From JBDGRJ01 sp042218115 (GTDB taxonomy: Bacteria > Patescibacteriota > Patescibacteriia > Magasanikbacterales > UBA922): DNA of 47,576 bases. Under the pieces are notes generated by a model, which was not told the DNA's origin, did not search any database, and saw only the letters and a program-made list of their open reading frames with translations. Shown piece by piece: positions 1 to 7,289 of this stretch. The stretch lies in NCBI GenBank assembly GCA_042218115.1, contig JBDGRJ010000040.1, positions 1 through 47,576 on the forward strand, written 5' to 3'. The position numbers and the translations under genes were made by a program. The stretch's first letter is position 1, and every line of letters starts with the position of its first letter.

Positions 1-1
1 G

Positions 2-841
2 GAGCGAGCGGTACTTGAGCCGATTTTAGAAAATTACAAGCTGAGTGTTACTCATTTCAATAATTTTTTAAATGTAGCGGAAGGCGGACCAAGAGAGTTT
101 TTGGAAAAAAATTTATTGCGTTTCCCTCAGCCGAAACCAAAACCGGCAAAGTTCGGATCAGCTATGCACTCTGCTCTGGAGAGTTTCTATAGTGAGTACC
201 AAGAGCAAAAGCAGCTGCCTGAGCAAAAGCGGCTACTGGAGCTATTTGAACAAGAGCTGAACAAAGAAGAGCTGGTAAAAGATGAGTTTGAGGATCTATT
301 GGAGAAAGGTAGAGATTCTTTGAGTGTATACTATAAGCAAAAAAAAGAAGAGTTCGATCAGGATCATATTATTGAGTTCAGCTTTCGCAACCAAGGTGTA
401 AAGCTGGATCAGGCTCACTTGAGAGGCAAGATCGACAAGATGGAGCAAATTGATAACGATGAGTACAAAGTTTATGATTTCAAGACCGGAAGTCCTTTGA
501 AAAGCTGGGACGGGAGAAGTAAATACGACAAAATAAAGGCATGGCGGTACAAAAATCAGCTTATATTTTATAAAATTTTAGTAGAAAACTCTCGCAAGTT
601 CGGAGATAAGTTCAATGTGAATACAGGACAGTTGGAATTTTTGGAGCCGAAAGACGGTGAGATCAAAGAACTGAGCTATAATATCAGCACAGAGGATGTA
701 CAGCGTGTATCAAAATTAGCTAATATTGTGTATAATAAAATAAGCAATCTTGATTTTCCCGATATTTCGAGCTATAGTGAAAGTGTATCGGGGATCGAGG
801 AGTTTGAGCGGGATTTATTATCTGAATATATAATTTCTTAA
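2..841 (+). CDS. RecB-like PD-(D/E)XK nuclease domain, C-terminal part of a helicase/nuclease protein (5' truncated)
   Basis: The frame is open to the left edge, so the gene starts outside the window. The TTG at 101 lies inside the domain and is unlikely to be the true start. The visible part matches the RecB/AddB-type nuclease domain that often ends UvrD-like helicases. It has a start-of-domain motif (LSVTHFNNFL), then FGSAMHSALE, then RGKIDK followed by VYDFKTG, which supplies the Asp and Asp-x-Lys metal and catalytic residues. A QLIFYKIL helix follows, matching the QxxxY motif. Such domains degrade or trim DNA ends during recombinational repair. The helicase part is not visible, so a stand-alone nuclease is possible. 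The nuclease assignment is fairly sure; the full architecture is inferred. Confidence 0.8.
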   Translation, partial: ERAVLEPILENYKLSVTHFNNFLNVAEGGPREFLEKNLLRFPQPKPKPAKFGSAMHSALESFYSEYQEQKQLPEQKRLLELFEQELNKEELVKDEFEDLLEKGRDSLSVYYKQKKEEFDQDHIIEFSFRNQGVKLDQAHLRGKIDKMEQIDNDEYKVYDFKTGSPLKSWDGRSKYDKIKAWRYKNQLIFYKILVENSRKFGDKFNVNTGQLEFLEPKDGEIKELSYNISTEDVQRVSKLANIVYNKISNLDFPDISSYSESVSGIEEFERDLLSEYIIS

Positions 842-877
842 GTTATAAGTATTTGAGATTTAATATAAAATTTTTCC

Positions 878-1054
878 ATGCCAGATCATCAAGACAAGGA
901 AGAAAAAATTAAGATTGTTAATGCGATCATTTCAGATTTACATTCTGAGATTTCTGCTATTAGAGAAGCTAGTCATGAACTGAGAAAAGAAATTAAAGAA
1001 GAGATAAACCAAGAAAAAATAGAGAAAGTTAAGGAGCAGATAGAAGAACTATAG
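878..1054 (+). CDS. Small charged coiled-coil protein, 58 aa
   Basis: This short ORF runs from an ATG at 878 to a TAG at 1052-1054. The product is 58 residues, rich in Glu, Lys and Ile. From about residue 8 it shows a helical heptad-like pattern (IVNAIISDLHSEISAIREA, then KEIKEEINQEKIEKVKEQI). No known domain is recognised. It follows the nuclease gene by 36 bp in the same direction and precedes another small acidic protein. No clear Shine-Dalgarno site is visible, as for many genes here. The amphipathic composition argues for a real gene, but the function is unknown. Confidence 0.55.
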   Translation: MPDHQDKEEKIKIVNAIISDLHSEISAIREASHELRKEIKEEINQEKIEKVKEQIEEL

Positions 1055-1154
1055 CTAGTGAATTATTGTAAGAGAAATGATTTTGTAATTTTTAGTTTGG
1101 TGTTAAACGTAGAAAAAAATCTTTATTAAAATAACTTAAATTCATTAAAATTTT

Positions 1155-1502
1155 ATGCCACAAAAAAAACAGACGCAATATGATCCCGAGGAGAACCTAA
1201 GAACTTTTATTTTAAGAATACTAGAAGAATCAGGTCTTAAAGAGTTAACTGAAGAACAAAAGGAGGAGTTTTTGCCTAAATTAGTTGCGCGTGCTGAATA
1301 TAAAATAGGACAAGCGTTAATTCCAAAACTGTCCGAAGGGGCGGCCGAAGAGTTTACTGAACTACAAGAACAAGAAGAGACCGATCCCCAAGTTTGGAAA
1401 GATTTTTGGGAGGAAAATGTTGAGGATTATGACCAAGTAGTAACCGAAGCTTTGGACGATTTTGCAGAAGAGTGTAAAGAGGTATTATCTAAATACGAAT
1501 AA
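1155..1502 (+). CDS. Small acidic hypothetical protein, 115 aa (possibly DUF5663-like)
   Basis: The product is 115 residues, strongly acidic and predicted mostly helical, with no signal peptide or membrane segment. The order of short helices (FILRILEESGLKEL, EEQKEEFLPKLVARAEYKIG, DFWEENVEDYDQVVTEALDDF) resembles small uncharacterised CPR proteins grouped as DUF5663. That assignment is from memory and uncertain. It ends 9 bp before the start of the 1363-aa coiled-coil protein and reads in the same direction, so the two are probably co-transcribed. It may work with the larger protein. No catalytic motif is visible. Confidence 0.7.
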   Translation: MPQKKQTQYDPEENLRTFILRILEESGLKELTEEQKEEFLPKLVARAEYKIGQALIPKLSEGAAEEFTELQEQEETDPQVWKDFWEENVEDYDQVVTEALDDFAEECKEVLSKYE

Positions 1503-1511
1503 TATAAGGTT

Positions 1512-4500
1512 ATGTATTCTAAACCCGATATTTATTTCAAAACAACTGGAGGGCCTGATGATGAATATAAAGTCCCTACCCCTGAGAGTCTAGAAGGAGG
1601 AGAGGAGGCTGAAAAAGATGCTGAATCAGGTGGAAATATAGAAGACAGACAAGCAGAAGCATTAGAGGATGCCAGATTGGAGATAGAAGAGGTAAGAAAT
1701 GTTTTAGAAGATTTAAGAGGTACTGCAGAAGAGTCTGAAAGAGTAGGAGAAGAAGAGTTGGATAAATTAGATGATTTAAAAGATGCTGCTGAGGGGGTAA
1801 GAGATAGAGCGGAGCTGGCACAGAGATTCCAAGAAGCAGATGCAGAAGAAAGACGTGAAATTTATAAAAAAATATACCAGAATGTGAAAGATCATTCTAA
1901 AATAAGAAATGAGCTAGGACAAACAGTTGAGTTATTGATACCACCGCCTGAAACCCTAGGATCAAATGAAGTGTCTGATAAGACTGAAAAAGATGAGTGG
2001 GAGGGCGTATCTGGAGAAACTACAGTAGAGACCTTTGATGAAGAAGAGACAATAAAGAGATTAGCAACCTTGTATGATGAAAAAATAGACCAAGAAGAAA
2101 GAGTTGAAGAATTATCGGATCAAAAACAAGAAAAAACTAAAGATAAAAAAGAATTAAATTTTAAAGCCGAGAAACAGAAATTAAAACAACTCGAAGGAAA
2201 AATAGAAGGATTGATAAATGAACTTACAGAACATACCGATAAAAGTACAGATGAAGTGGCAGAGGAAATTGCCGAATATAGTGATGAACTAGAAGATACA
2301 AGTGAGACAGAAGAAGATGAGAAGAGTGCAGAAGAAAGAGATAAAACCCTAGATTTGCCTAGAAGTATAATGAGAGAAGCTATGGTAAATCAGGGAGAAA
2401 GTGAGAAAATAGTAGATGCTTTGGTAGAAGGAAACCCAGACCAAGCTAGAAATATTGTAGAGAATTTATTTGATAATCTCTCGCAAGACCAGCTACAAAG
2501 ATTGGAAGAAGCGCTTGAGGGTCAAGGATGGGAACTAGAAGAATTCCTTGAGAAGTGGGAAGATGAACTTGCGGGTGATGTTGTAGAGATGTATCAACAA
2601 GAAATTAACGACAGGGTCCAAAAAAAGGTACAAGAACAGATGACATGGACGGATAAACTGAGGGCCGGATGGAAAAGCGCAGCTAAAAAGGTGGGCGCTT
2701 ATGGGGGTTCAATGTTTGCAGGAGCTTCCGCTGGTGCTGCGGCAGGTAGCTTATTAGGCCCTATCGGTAGTATAGTTGGTGGAGTAGTAGGTGCTAGATT
2801 TGCGAAAGGTGGTGTCGACACTGTGGCAGAAAAGAGCGGTGTGTTAGAAGAAGGAGAAGATACGAAAAAAGAGAGAGAAGAGTCTGAGATGTATTTAGCT
2901 GAAGTAAAGGGATATTCCGATGAAGCAAAAGAGGAAATAAAATCCGAGATGAAAATAGATATAGACGAGGAAAGGCAAAGAATATTAGCCGATACTATAA
3001 ACCAAAAATTAAGTAAAGCTCCGGAGAAGACAAGACTGGATGAGTGGAAAAATAAGATATTAGATGTCAGAGCAGAAGAGTTGGAAGAGGAAGACCTAGA
3101 AGAAGAGGCAATAAATAAAAAATTAGAAGTTTTGGAACACAAACTAGATAAGCTCATAGAAGCAGAACTTAGAGATGGCAAAACTCTCGTAGAAGCAGCT
3201 GTGGAAAACGGAGCTAACAAACAAGCGGTAGAAGTTCTGGCAGAAGAAAATGCAGGTGATTTACCGGAAGATTTAAAAGATTCAGATGTAGAAAAACACC
3301 TGCAAAGGTTTGGGGTACCCACTACTGCAGGAGCTAGTGCAATGGCTGCAGCTGCGGCTGGTGGACCTGTTGCTGGATATATGGCTTATGGTGGAGGCAA
3401 AGGAGGAGAGCTGGGTATGAGATACGGAGAAAAATTTGATAAAGATAAAGTATCGGAAGAAATGGCAGAGAGAATTGAGGCGGTGCAGAGTGAGGTGATG
3501 GAAAGAATGGACAGATACAATACAGAGGAAGAAATAAAAAGCACCTCTACCGAGAAGTTATCAGATGACCTTGCAAAAATAAAAGGGGCTTTGGATAAAG
3601 GCATTATAGATCAAGAGGTAGTAGATGCTTTTGATACAATAGGAGAAGAAAGGGGGGCAGGCATTAAAGAAAGAGTCCAACAACTGGAAAAAGAGATAAA
3701 TAGAGAATTAAACGGCCGAAAACTAGAAGATTTAGATGATCATTTTAAACAAATAGAAGCAAAAAGTGAAATAAGTGGACAAGAAGATGTAGAATATATT
3801 TTACCTGACGAAGAAAAGAAAAAAAGAAAATATTTAGGCGCAGTAATGGGTGCTGCAGCGGGTGTCGTAGCTGGTAATTTGTTGGGTGATTATGGAGGTT
3901 CATCAGAGCAACCTACAGAACAAGAAAAAGTACCTGAAGAAGCTCAAAGGACTATTGGTGCAGAAGATGTTCACGAAGGCGGAGCTTCATATCCGGGATC
4001 AGGGCCTGCTTCAGCAAAAGGAGAAGTACCTGCTGTGGATCTGGAAGCAGCAGAAGAAACAAGCGAAATTAGAATGGATCCGACTGAGATTGAAGGGGCG
4101 CCTCCTATTGATGTAGCATGGGAGGTTAAGGACCCTAACGGTGTAATAGACGGAATAAAGGGGATTGTAGAAGGTAAAATAAGTCTTGAAGATATGGATG
4201 CTGATACTGTAACTGAGTTTTTAGAAAACAATGATGATTTAAGAGATCAGTATGTTGAAGGATTAAACGAAATATCTGAGAAACATAATATTGAGATAGA
4301 AGATATGAAGGGAGTCGGAGTTGAGGACGGGGATTTTGTTCATAGAGAAATGCAAACACAAGAAATTATGGATGTTTTTGCATCGGTTAAAAGCAATCCG
4401 GAGGAATATCCTGAATTTACTAAGTTTCTTGAAGAGTTAGATAGCCAAACTAGTGGAAGTCCGACCACTCAACCTTCCGCAACAGCAGAACCCACCCCGG

Positions 4501-5603
4501 GCAGTTCAACAGGTAGTGAAGCATCAACTGCGGGATCTACTGGAGGTGGAGCCGAAACTACTGCGCAGGCAGATGAAACAGCGGCTGAACCTACTACGGA
4601 AGATGGAGCGGGCTACACCTCTCCTGAAGGTCCTGCAAGTATGCCGTCAGAAGTTCCTGAAGATACAGTAGAGCCGAGTGGAGGAGATACGGGGGAAGCT
4701 GCGGGGTACACCTCCACGGAAGGGACGGCTTCAATGCCTGAAGAAATTACGGGAAGTGAAGCAGGTGAGAGTGGCAAAGAGTTGGCAGAAGAAGCAGAAA
4801 GGTCCGCTGAAGGGGGGGCTGAAACAGAAGAAGCTGTATTAGAAGAAGAGGGGGTCCCAAAAGAGGCACAATCCTCTGCTCAAGAAGGAGATACAAGGGG
4901 AGTTACTGAGGGTCCACCTCCGTCAGTAGACGAGTCTGCTATTGATGTAGTCGGAGATGACAAGGCCGCAGAAGCAGGAGGAGAAACCATAGAGGCCGAT
5001 AGTGAAACAACAGAAGCTGGAACAGAATCGGCAAGTGAATCAGGAGGTGGTGGTGTTAGTTCAGCTTCAGAAGAAAATTTAGCTGCTGAGGGAGAAGCAG
5101 GAGAAGCTGAAGACGGAGATAGTTCTGAAGCAGAAGAAGCCGAAGCTGCTGCAGAAACAACAAAGGAGATAACCAAAGAGATAGGCGGCAGAGAGGTTAA
5201 TTTTATCGTCGAAGACGGCAAACTCTCTATGATTGATGACCCTGATCATGGTCAAATTTTTCTTGACCAGGAAGGTGATATTAATATCTCTACTTTAATG
5301 GCAGAAGAGACAGGTAAGCCAGCAATGGAAGACTTGGATTGGCTTGAAAACTACAATGAAATATATGAAGAAAGGGGTCTTTCAGGACCGGGGGGAGCTC
5401 AAGAATTTCAGTCTTTTGCTACTAAAGTAAATACTTTGAAAGAAGCATATCACGCTTTAATTGAAAGCAATTTAGACGTAGATGCTTCAGATATTACTCA
5501 AAAGGTGAATTCTGCTTTAGAGTCCCATTTGAAACAGGCTGAGGAAATGTATGGATTAGAAGTTGACAGAAGTGAATTTATACCCGAGGAGCCCAAAACT
5601 TAA
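1512..5603 (+). CDS. Giant acidic coiled-coil protein with glycine/alanine-rich segments, 1363 aa
   Basis: No family is recognised. The protein is extremely rich in Glu and Asp. Long stretches of likely coiled coil (about residues 30-390, 440-600 and 640-765) are separated by three Gly/Ala-rich hydrophobic segments near residues 395-435, 598-635 and 771-795. These segments look like glycine zippers or membrane-inserting helices. Residues about 800-1210 are low-complexity Glu, Ser, Thr, Gly and Ala. They include an imperfect internal repeat (GYTSPEGPASMP and GYTSTEGTASMP). The last 150 residues look folded again. There is no N-terminal signal peptide, so surface export is not shown. It follows the 115-aa gene by 9 bp. 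A role in cell-cell contact or as an intracellular scaffold is conjecture. Confidence 0.85.
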   Translation: MYSKPDIYFKTTGGPDDEYKVPTPESLEGGEEAEKDAESGGNIEDRQAEALEDARLEIEEVRNVLEDLRGTAEESERVGEEELDKLDDLKDAAEGVRDRAELAQRFQEADAEERREIYKKIYQNVKDHSKIRNELGQTVELLIPPPETLGSNEVSDKTEKDEWEGVSGETTVETFDEEETIKRLATLYDEKIDQEERVEELSDQKQEKTKDKKELNFKAEKQKLKQLEGKIEGLINELTEHTDKSTDEVAEEIAEYSDELEDTSETEEDEKSAEERDKTLDLPRSIMREAMVNQGESEKIVDALVEGNPDQARNIVENLFDNLSQDQLQRLEEALEGQGWELEEFLEKWEDELAGDVVEMYQQEINDRVQKKVQEQMTWTDKLRAGWKSAAKKVGAYGGSMFAGASAGAAAGSLLGPIGSIVGGVVGARFAKGGVDTVAEKSGVLEEGEDTKKEREESEMYLAEVKGYSDEAKEEIKSEMKIDIDEERQRILADTINQKLSKAPEKTRLDEWKNKILDVRAEELEEEDLEEEAINKKLEVLEHKLDKLIEAELRDGKTLVEAAVENGANKQAVEVLAEENAGDLPEDLKDSDVEKHLQRFGVPTTAGASAMAAAAAGGPVAGYMAYGGGKGGELGMRYGEKFDKDKVSEEMAERIEAVQSEVMERMDRYNTEEEIKSTSTEKLSDDLAKIKGALDKGIIDQEVVDAFDTIGEERGAGIKERVQQLEKEINRELNGRKLEDLDDHFKQIEAKSEISGQEDVEYILPDEEKKKRKYLGAVMGAAAGVVAGNLLGDYGGSSEQPTEQEKVPEEAQRTIGAEDVHEGGASYPGSGPASAKGEVPAVDLEAAEETSEIRMDPTEIEGAPPIDVAWEVKDPNGVIDGIKGIVEGKISLEDMDADTVTEFLENNDDLRDQYVEGLNEISEKHNIEIEDMKGVGVEDGDFVHREMQTQEIMDVFASVKSNPEEYPEFTKFLEELDSQTSGSPTTQPSATAEPTPGSSTGSEASTAGSTGGGAETTAQADETAAEPTTEDGAGYTSPEGPASMPSEVPEDTVEPSGGDTGEAAGYTSTEGTASMPEEITGSEAGESGKELAEEAERSAEGGAETEEAVLEEEGVPKEAQSSAQEGDTRGVTEGPPPSVDESAIDVVGDDKAAEAGGETIEADSETTEAGTESASESGGGGVSSASEENLAAEGEAGEAEDGDSSEAEEAEAAAETTKEITKEIGGREVNFIVEDGKLSMIDDPDHGQIFLDQEGDINISTLMAEETGKPAMEDLDWLENYNEIYEERGLSGPGGAQEFQSFATKVNTLKEAYHALIESNLDVDASDITQKVNSALESHLKQAEEMYGLEVDRSEFIPEEPKT

Positions 5604-5629
5604 TTTTTGCTAATATTTTATATCTTAAT

Positions 5630-5658
5630 TTGTAGTCACATATTTTTTTTGCTATAAA
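5630..5658 (+). promoter_or_regulatory. Sigma70-type promoter before the 107-aa gene
   Basis: A -35 box TTGTAG (5630-5635) and a -10 box TATAAA (5653-5658) are separated by 17 bp, the spacing of most promoters in this window. The 107-aa gene starts 56 bp downstream. Confidence 0.5.
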
Positions 5659-5714
5659 TTAATCACTGTTCATTCACTTTTCCTCGTACTTCTAAAAAAC
5701 CACGGAGGGTTAAA

Positions 5715-6038
5715 GTGCTTTACCCTAATAACCACGGATTGGTTAAAGCTGCTTTTTTTCTTCCCGGACCTCCTTTTGTTACGGCCAGTTATGGTTGGGC
5801 GGATGATCCGGATAGATTGGCATGTCTATTGCATTGGAGGCTTGAGATCATGGGCTTTTCTTATTTCCGTTATAAAAGAAAAGGCACCCCCACTTTCTTT
5901 TTCGACTTTGAAAGAGGTCCTGTCACTGAGGGGGTAGTTGAATTAACTAGAGCTCTTGTAAAAGAGCTCGGCTTTCCAAAGTATGATAAGACTAGAGTAA
6001 CTACAATAAGGAGACTGGAGGCACAGCTTGAAAGGTAA
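5715..6038 (+). CDS. Hypothetical protein, 107 aa
   Basis: The GTG at 5715 is preceded by a good ribosome binding site (GGAGGG, 5704-5709, 5-nt gap). This is unlike most neighbours, which have none. The product is basic and aromatic-rich, with a conserved-looking core (LHWRLEIMGFSYFRYKRKGTPT) split here as LHWRLEIMGF then SYFRYKRKG, and a helical C-terminus. No membrane segment or recognised domain is visible. It is a single-gene unit with its own promoter and a possible terminator hairpin at 6050-6076. Its composition and strong Shine-Dalgarno site differ from its surroundings, which could mean recent arrival. The function is unknown. Confidence 0.65.
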   Translation: MLYPNNHGLVKAAFFLPGPPFVTASYGWADDPDRLACLLHWRLEIMGFSYFRYKRKGTPTFFFDFERGPVTEGVVELTRALVKELGFPKYDKTRVTTIRRLEAQLER

Positions 6039-6049
6039 ACTGGGGATTG

Positions 6050-6076
6050 GGACCCGCCGGAACGCCCGTCGGGTCC
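6050..6076 (+). terminator. Possible intrinsic terminator or hairpin after the 107-aa gene
   Basis: Perfect 7-bp arms GGACCCG (6050-6056) and CGGGTCC (6070-6076) enclose 13 nt. Only a short T-rich stretch (CTTTTAT) follows six bases later, so termination would be weak. The hairpin lies between two genes of different composition. Confidence 0.4.
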
Positions 6077-6100
6077 ACTCACTTTTATAAAAGATTTAAC

Positions 6101-7228
6101 ATGCCCAATAAGGTTGCACTCGATGCCCGCATGATGAGCTCAAGCTTCGGCATCGGTAGATATATACAACAACTAGTCACACATCTAGAACAAATCTCTC
6201 CAGAAGATATGGAGTTTTTTTTATTTATGAGAGAGAAAAATTGGGACGAGTTTAAACCTGTCCGAGAAAATTTTCATAAAATAAAGACGAATATAGATTG
6301 GTATGGGGTGTCTGAACAACTAAGGATGCCAAAAGTTATTGAAAGAGTTAATCCTGATTTAGTTCATTTTCCTCACTGGAATGTCCCCTTTTTTTATAGT
6401 GGTAATTTTGTGGTGACGATTCATGATCTGATAATGTTTCATTTTCCCAGGCCGGAAGCCACTACTCACGGAAAGATCAAGTACTGGGTTAAAGATAAAA
6501 TTCATAGATTCGTAGTAACAGAAGCGATTGAGAACTCGGAACATATCATCACCCCTTCGAAATTTACCAAAAAAGATATATTGGATAATTTTGATATAGA
6601 AAATGATAAGCTGACGGTTACCTATGAAGCTCCCTTTTTTGGTGAGTCTGAACCGCTGGATTTTTCTCAGCTGCAAACTAAGATTAATATCGAGCAGCCC
6701 TATGTATTTTATGTCGGCTCAGCTTATCCGCATAAAAATTTAAATAACTTAGTTAAGGCATGGAAGAGATTTAAACAAGCAGATAATAATGATTTCAGCT
6801 TGATCCTAGCAGGAAAGGAAGATTATTTTTATGATAGGCTAACTAACTCTAATCTCTTTAAGAGTACACCAGACGTAGAGCATATTGGACAGGTGTCCGA
6901 TGAGCAACTAAAATCTTTATACAAAAATGCAGAGCTTTTTGTCTTTCCTAGTCTGTATGAGGGTTTTGGGCTTCCTCCACTAGAGTCACTTCAATTACAA
7001 ACACCGGTATTAGCTTCGGAAACCAGTTCGGTCCCCGAGGTTCTGGGTGAGGCTGGTATATATACCGACACTGAAGATGTAGAGCAATTTTCTCAAGATA
7101 TACACGCAGCCCTAGAAAAGAAAGAAATGAGACAAGAGTCCTTGCAGCGAGCAGAAGATCAACTGGATCAATACTCATGGAAAAAATTAGCTAAAAAAAC
7201 CTTGAGGGTATATAAAAATAATAGTTAA
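6101..7228 (+). CDS. Glycosyltransferase family 4 (GT-B fold), 375 aa
   Basis: This is a retaining glycosyltransferase that would move a sugar from a nucleotide-sugar donor onto an acceptor in envelope glycan synthesis. The ATG at 6101 begins MPNKVALDARMM, the usual first strand of GT4 enzymes, followed by a glycine-containing loop (FGIGRYIQQL). The in-frame region upstream of this ATG is the preceding hairpin, so it was not included. The C-terminal donor site has FYVGSAYPHKNLNNLV, the EX7E motif in YEGFGLPPLE near residues 287-295, and VLASETSSVPEVLGEAG. Length is normal for the family. The donor and acceptor cannot be read. The DUF4012 gene follows, so a role in surface polysaccharide is plausible. 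Confidence 0.9.
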   Translation: MPNKVALDARMMSSSFGIGRYIQQLVTHLEQISPEDMEFFLFMREKNWDEFKPVRENFHKIKTNIDWYGVSEQLRMPKVIERVNPDLVHFPHWNVPFFYSGNFVVTIHDLIMFHFPRPEATTHGKIKYWVKDKIHRFVVTEAIENSEHIITPSKFTKKDILDNFDIENDKLTVTYEAPFFGESEPLDFSQLQTKINIEQPYVFYVGSAYPHKNLNNLVKAWKRFKQADNNDFSLILAGKEDYFYDRLTNSNLFKSTPDVEHIGQVSDEQLKSLYKNAELFVFPSLYEGFGLPPLESLQLQTPVLASETSSVPEVLGEAGIYTDTEDVEQFSQDIHAALEKKEMRQESLQRAEDQLDQYSWKKLAKKTLRVYKNNS

Positions 7229-7234
7229 TCCCCG

Positions 7235-7265
7235 TTGTAATCTTCCTTGGGAAATATGGTACAAT
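7235..7265 (+). promoter_or_regulatory. Putative promoter of the DUF4012 gene
   Basis: A -10 box TACAAT (7260-7265) is preceded by TTGTAA (7235-7240) at a wide 19-bp spacing. The -10 box lies inside the loop of a perfect inverted repeat (7247-7289), suggesting regulation. Confidence 0.4.
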
Positions 7266-7289
7266 AATAAGCAGTAAAATATTTCCCAA
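7247..7289 (+). repeat. 11-bp perfect inverted repeat around the -10 box and start codon
   Basis: The arms TTGGGAAATAT (7247-7257) and ATATTTCCCAA (7279-7289) are exact reverse complements, separated by 21 nt. The right arm ends on the A of the DUF4012 start codon. It could be a repressor operator spanning the promoter. If transcription starts upstream of it, it could also be a hairpin that hides the start codon. Confidence 0.65.

Noticed and set aside
2699..5221. Long minus-strand frames rich in Ser, Leu and Pro opposite the acidic coiled-coil gene
   Set aside because: These are complements of Glu/Ala/Gly-rich codons in the real gene and have no ribosome sites or matching domains.
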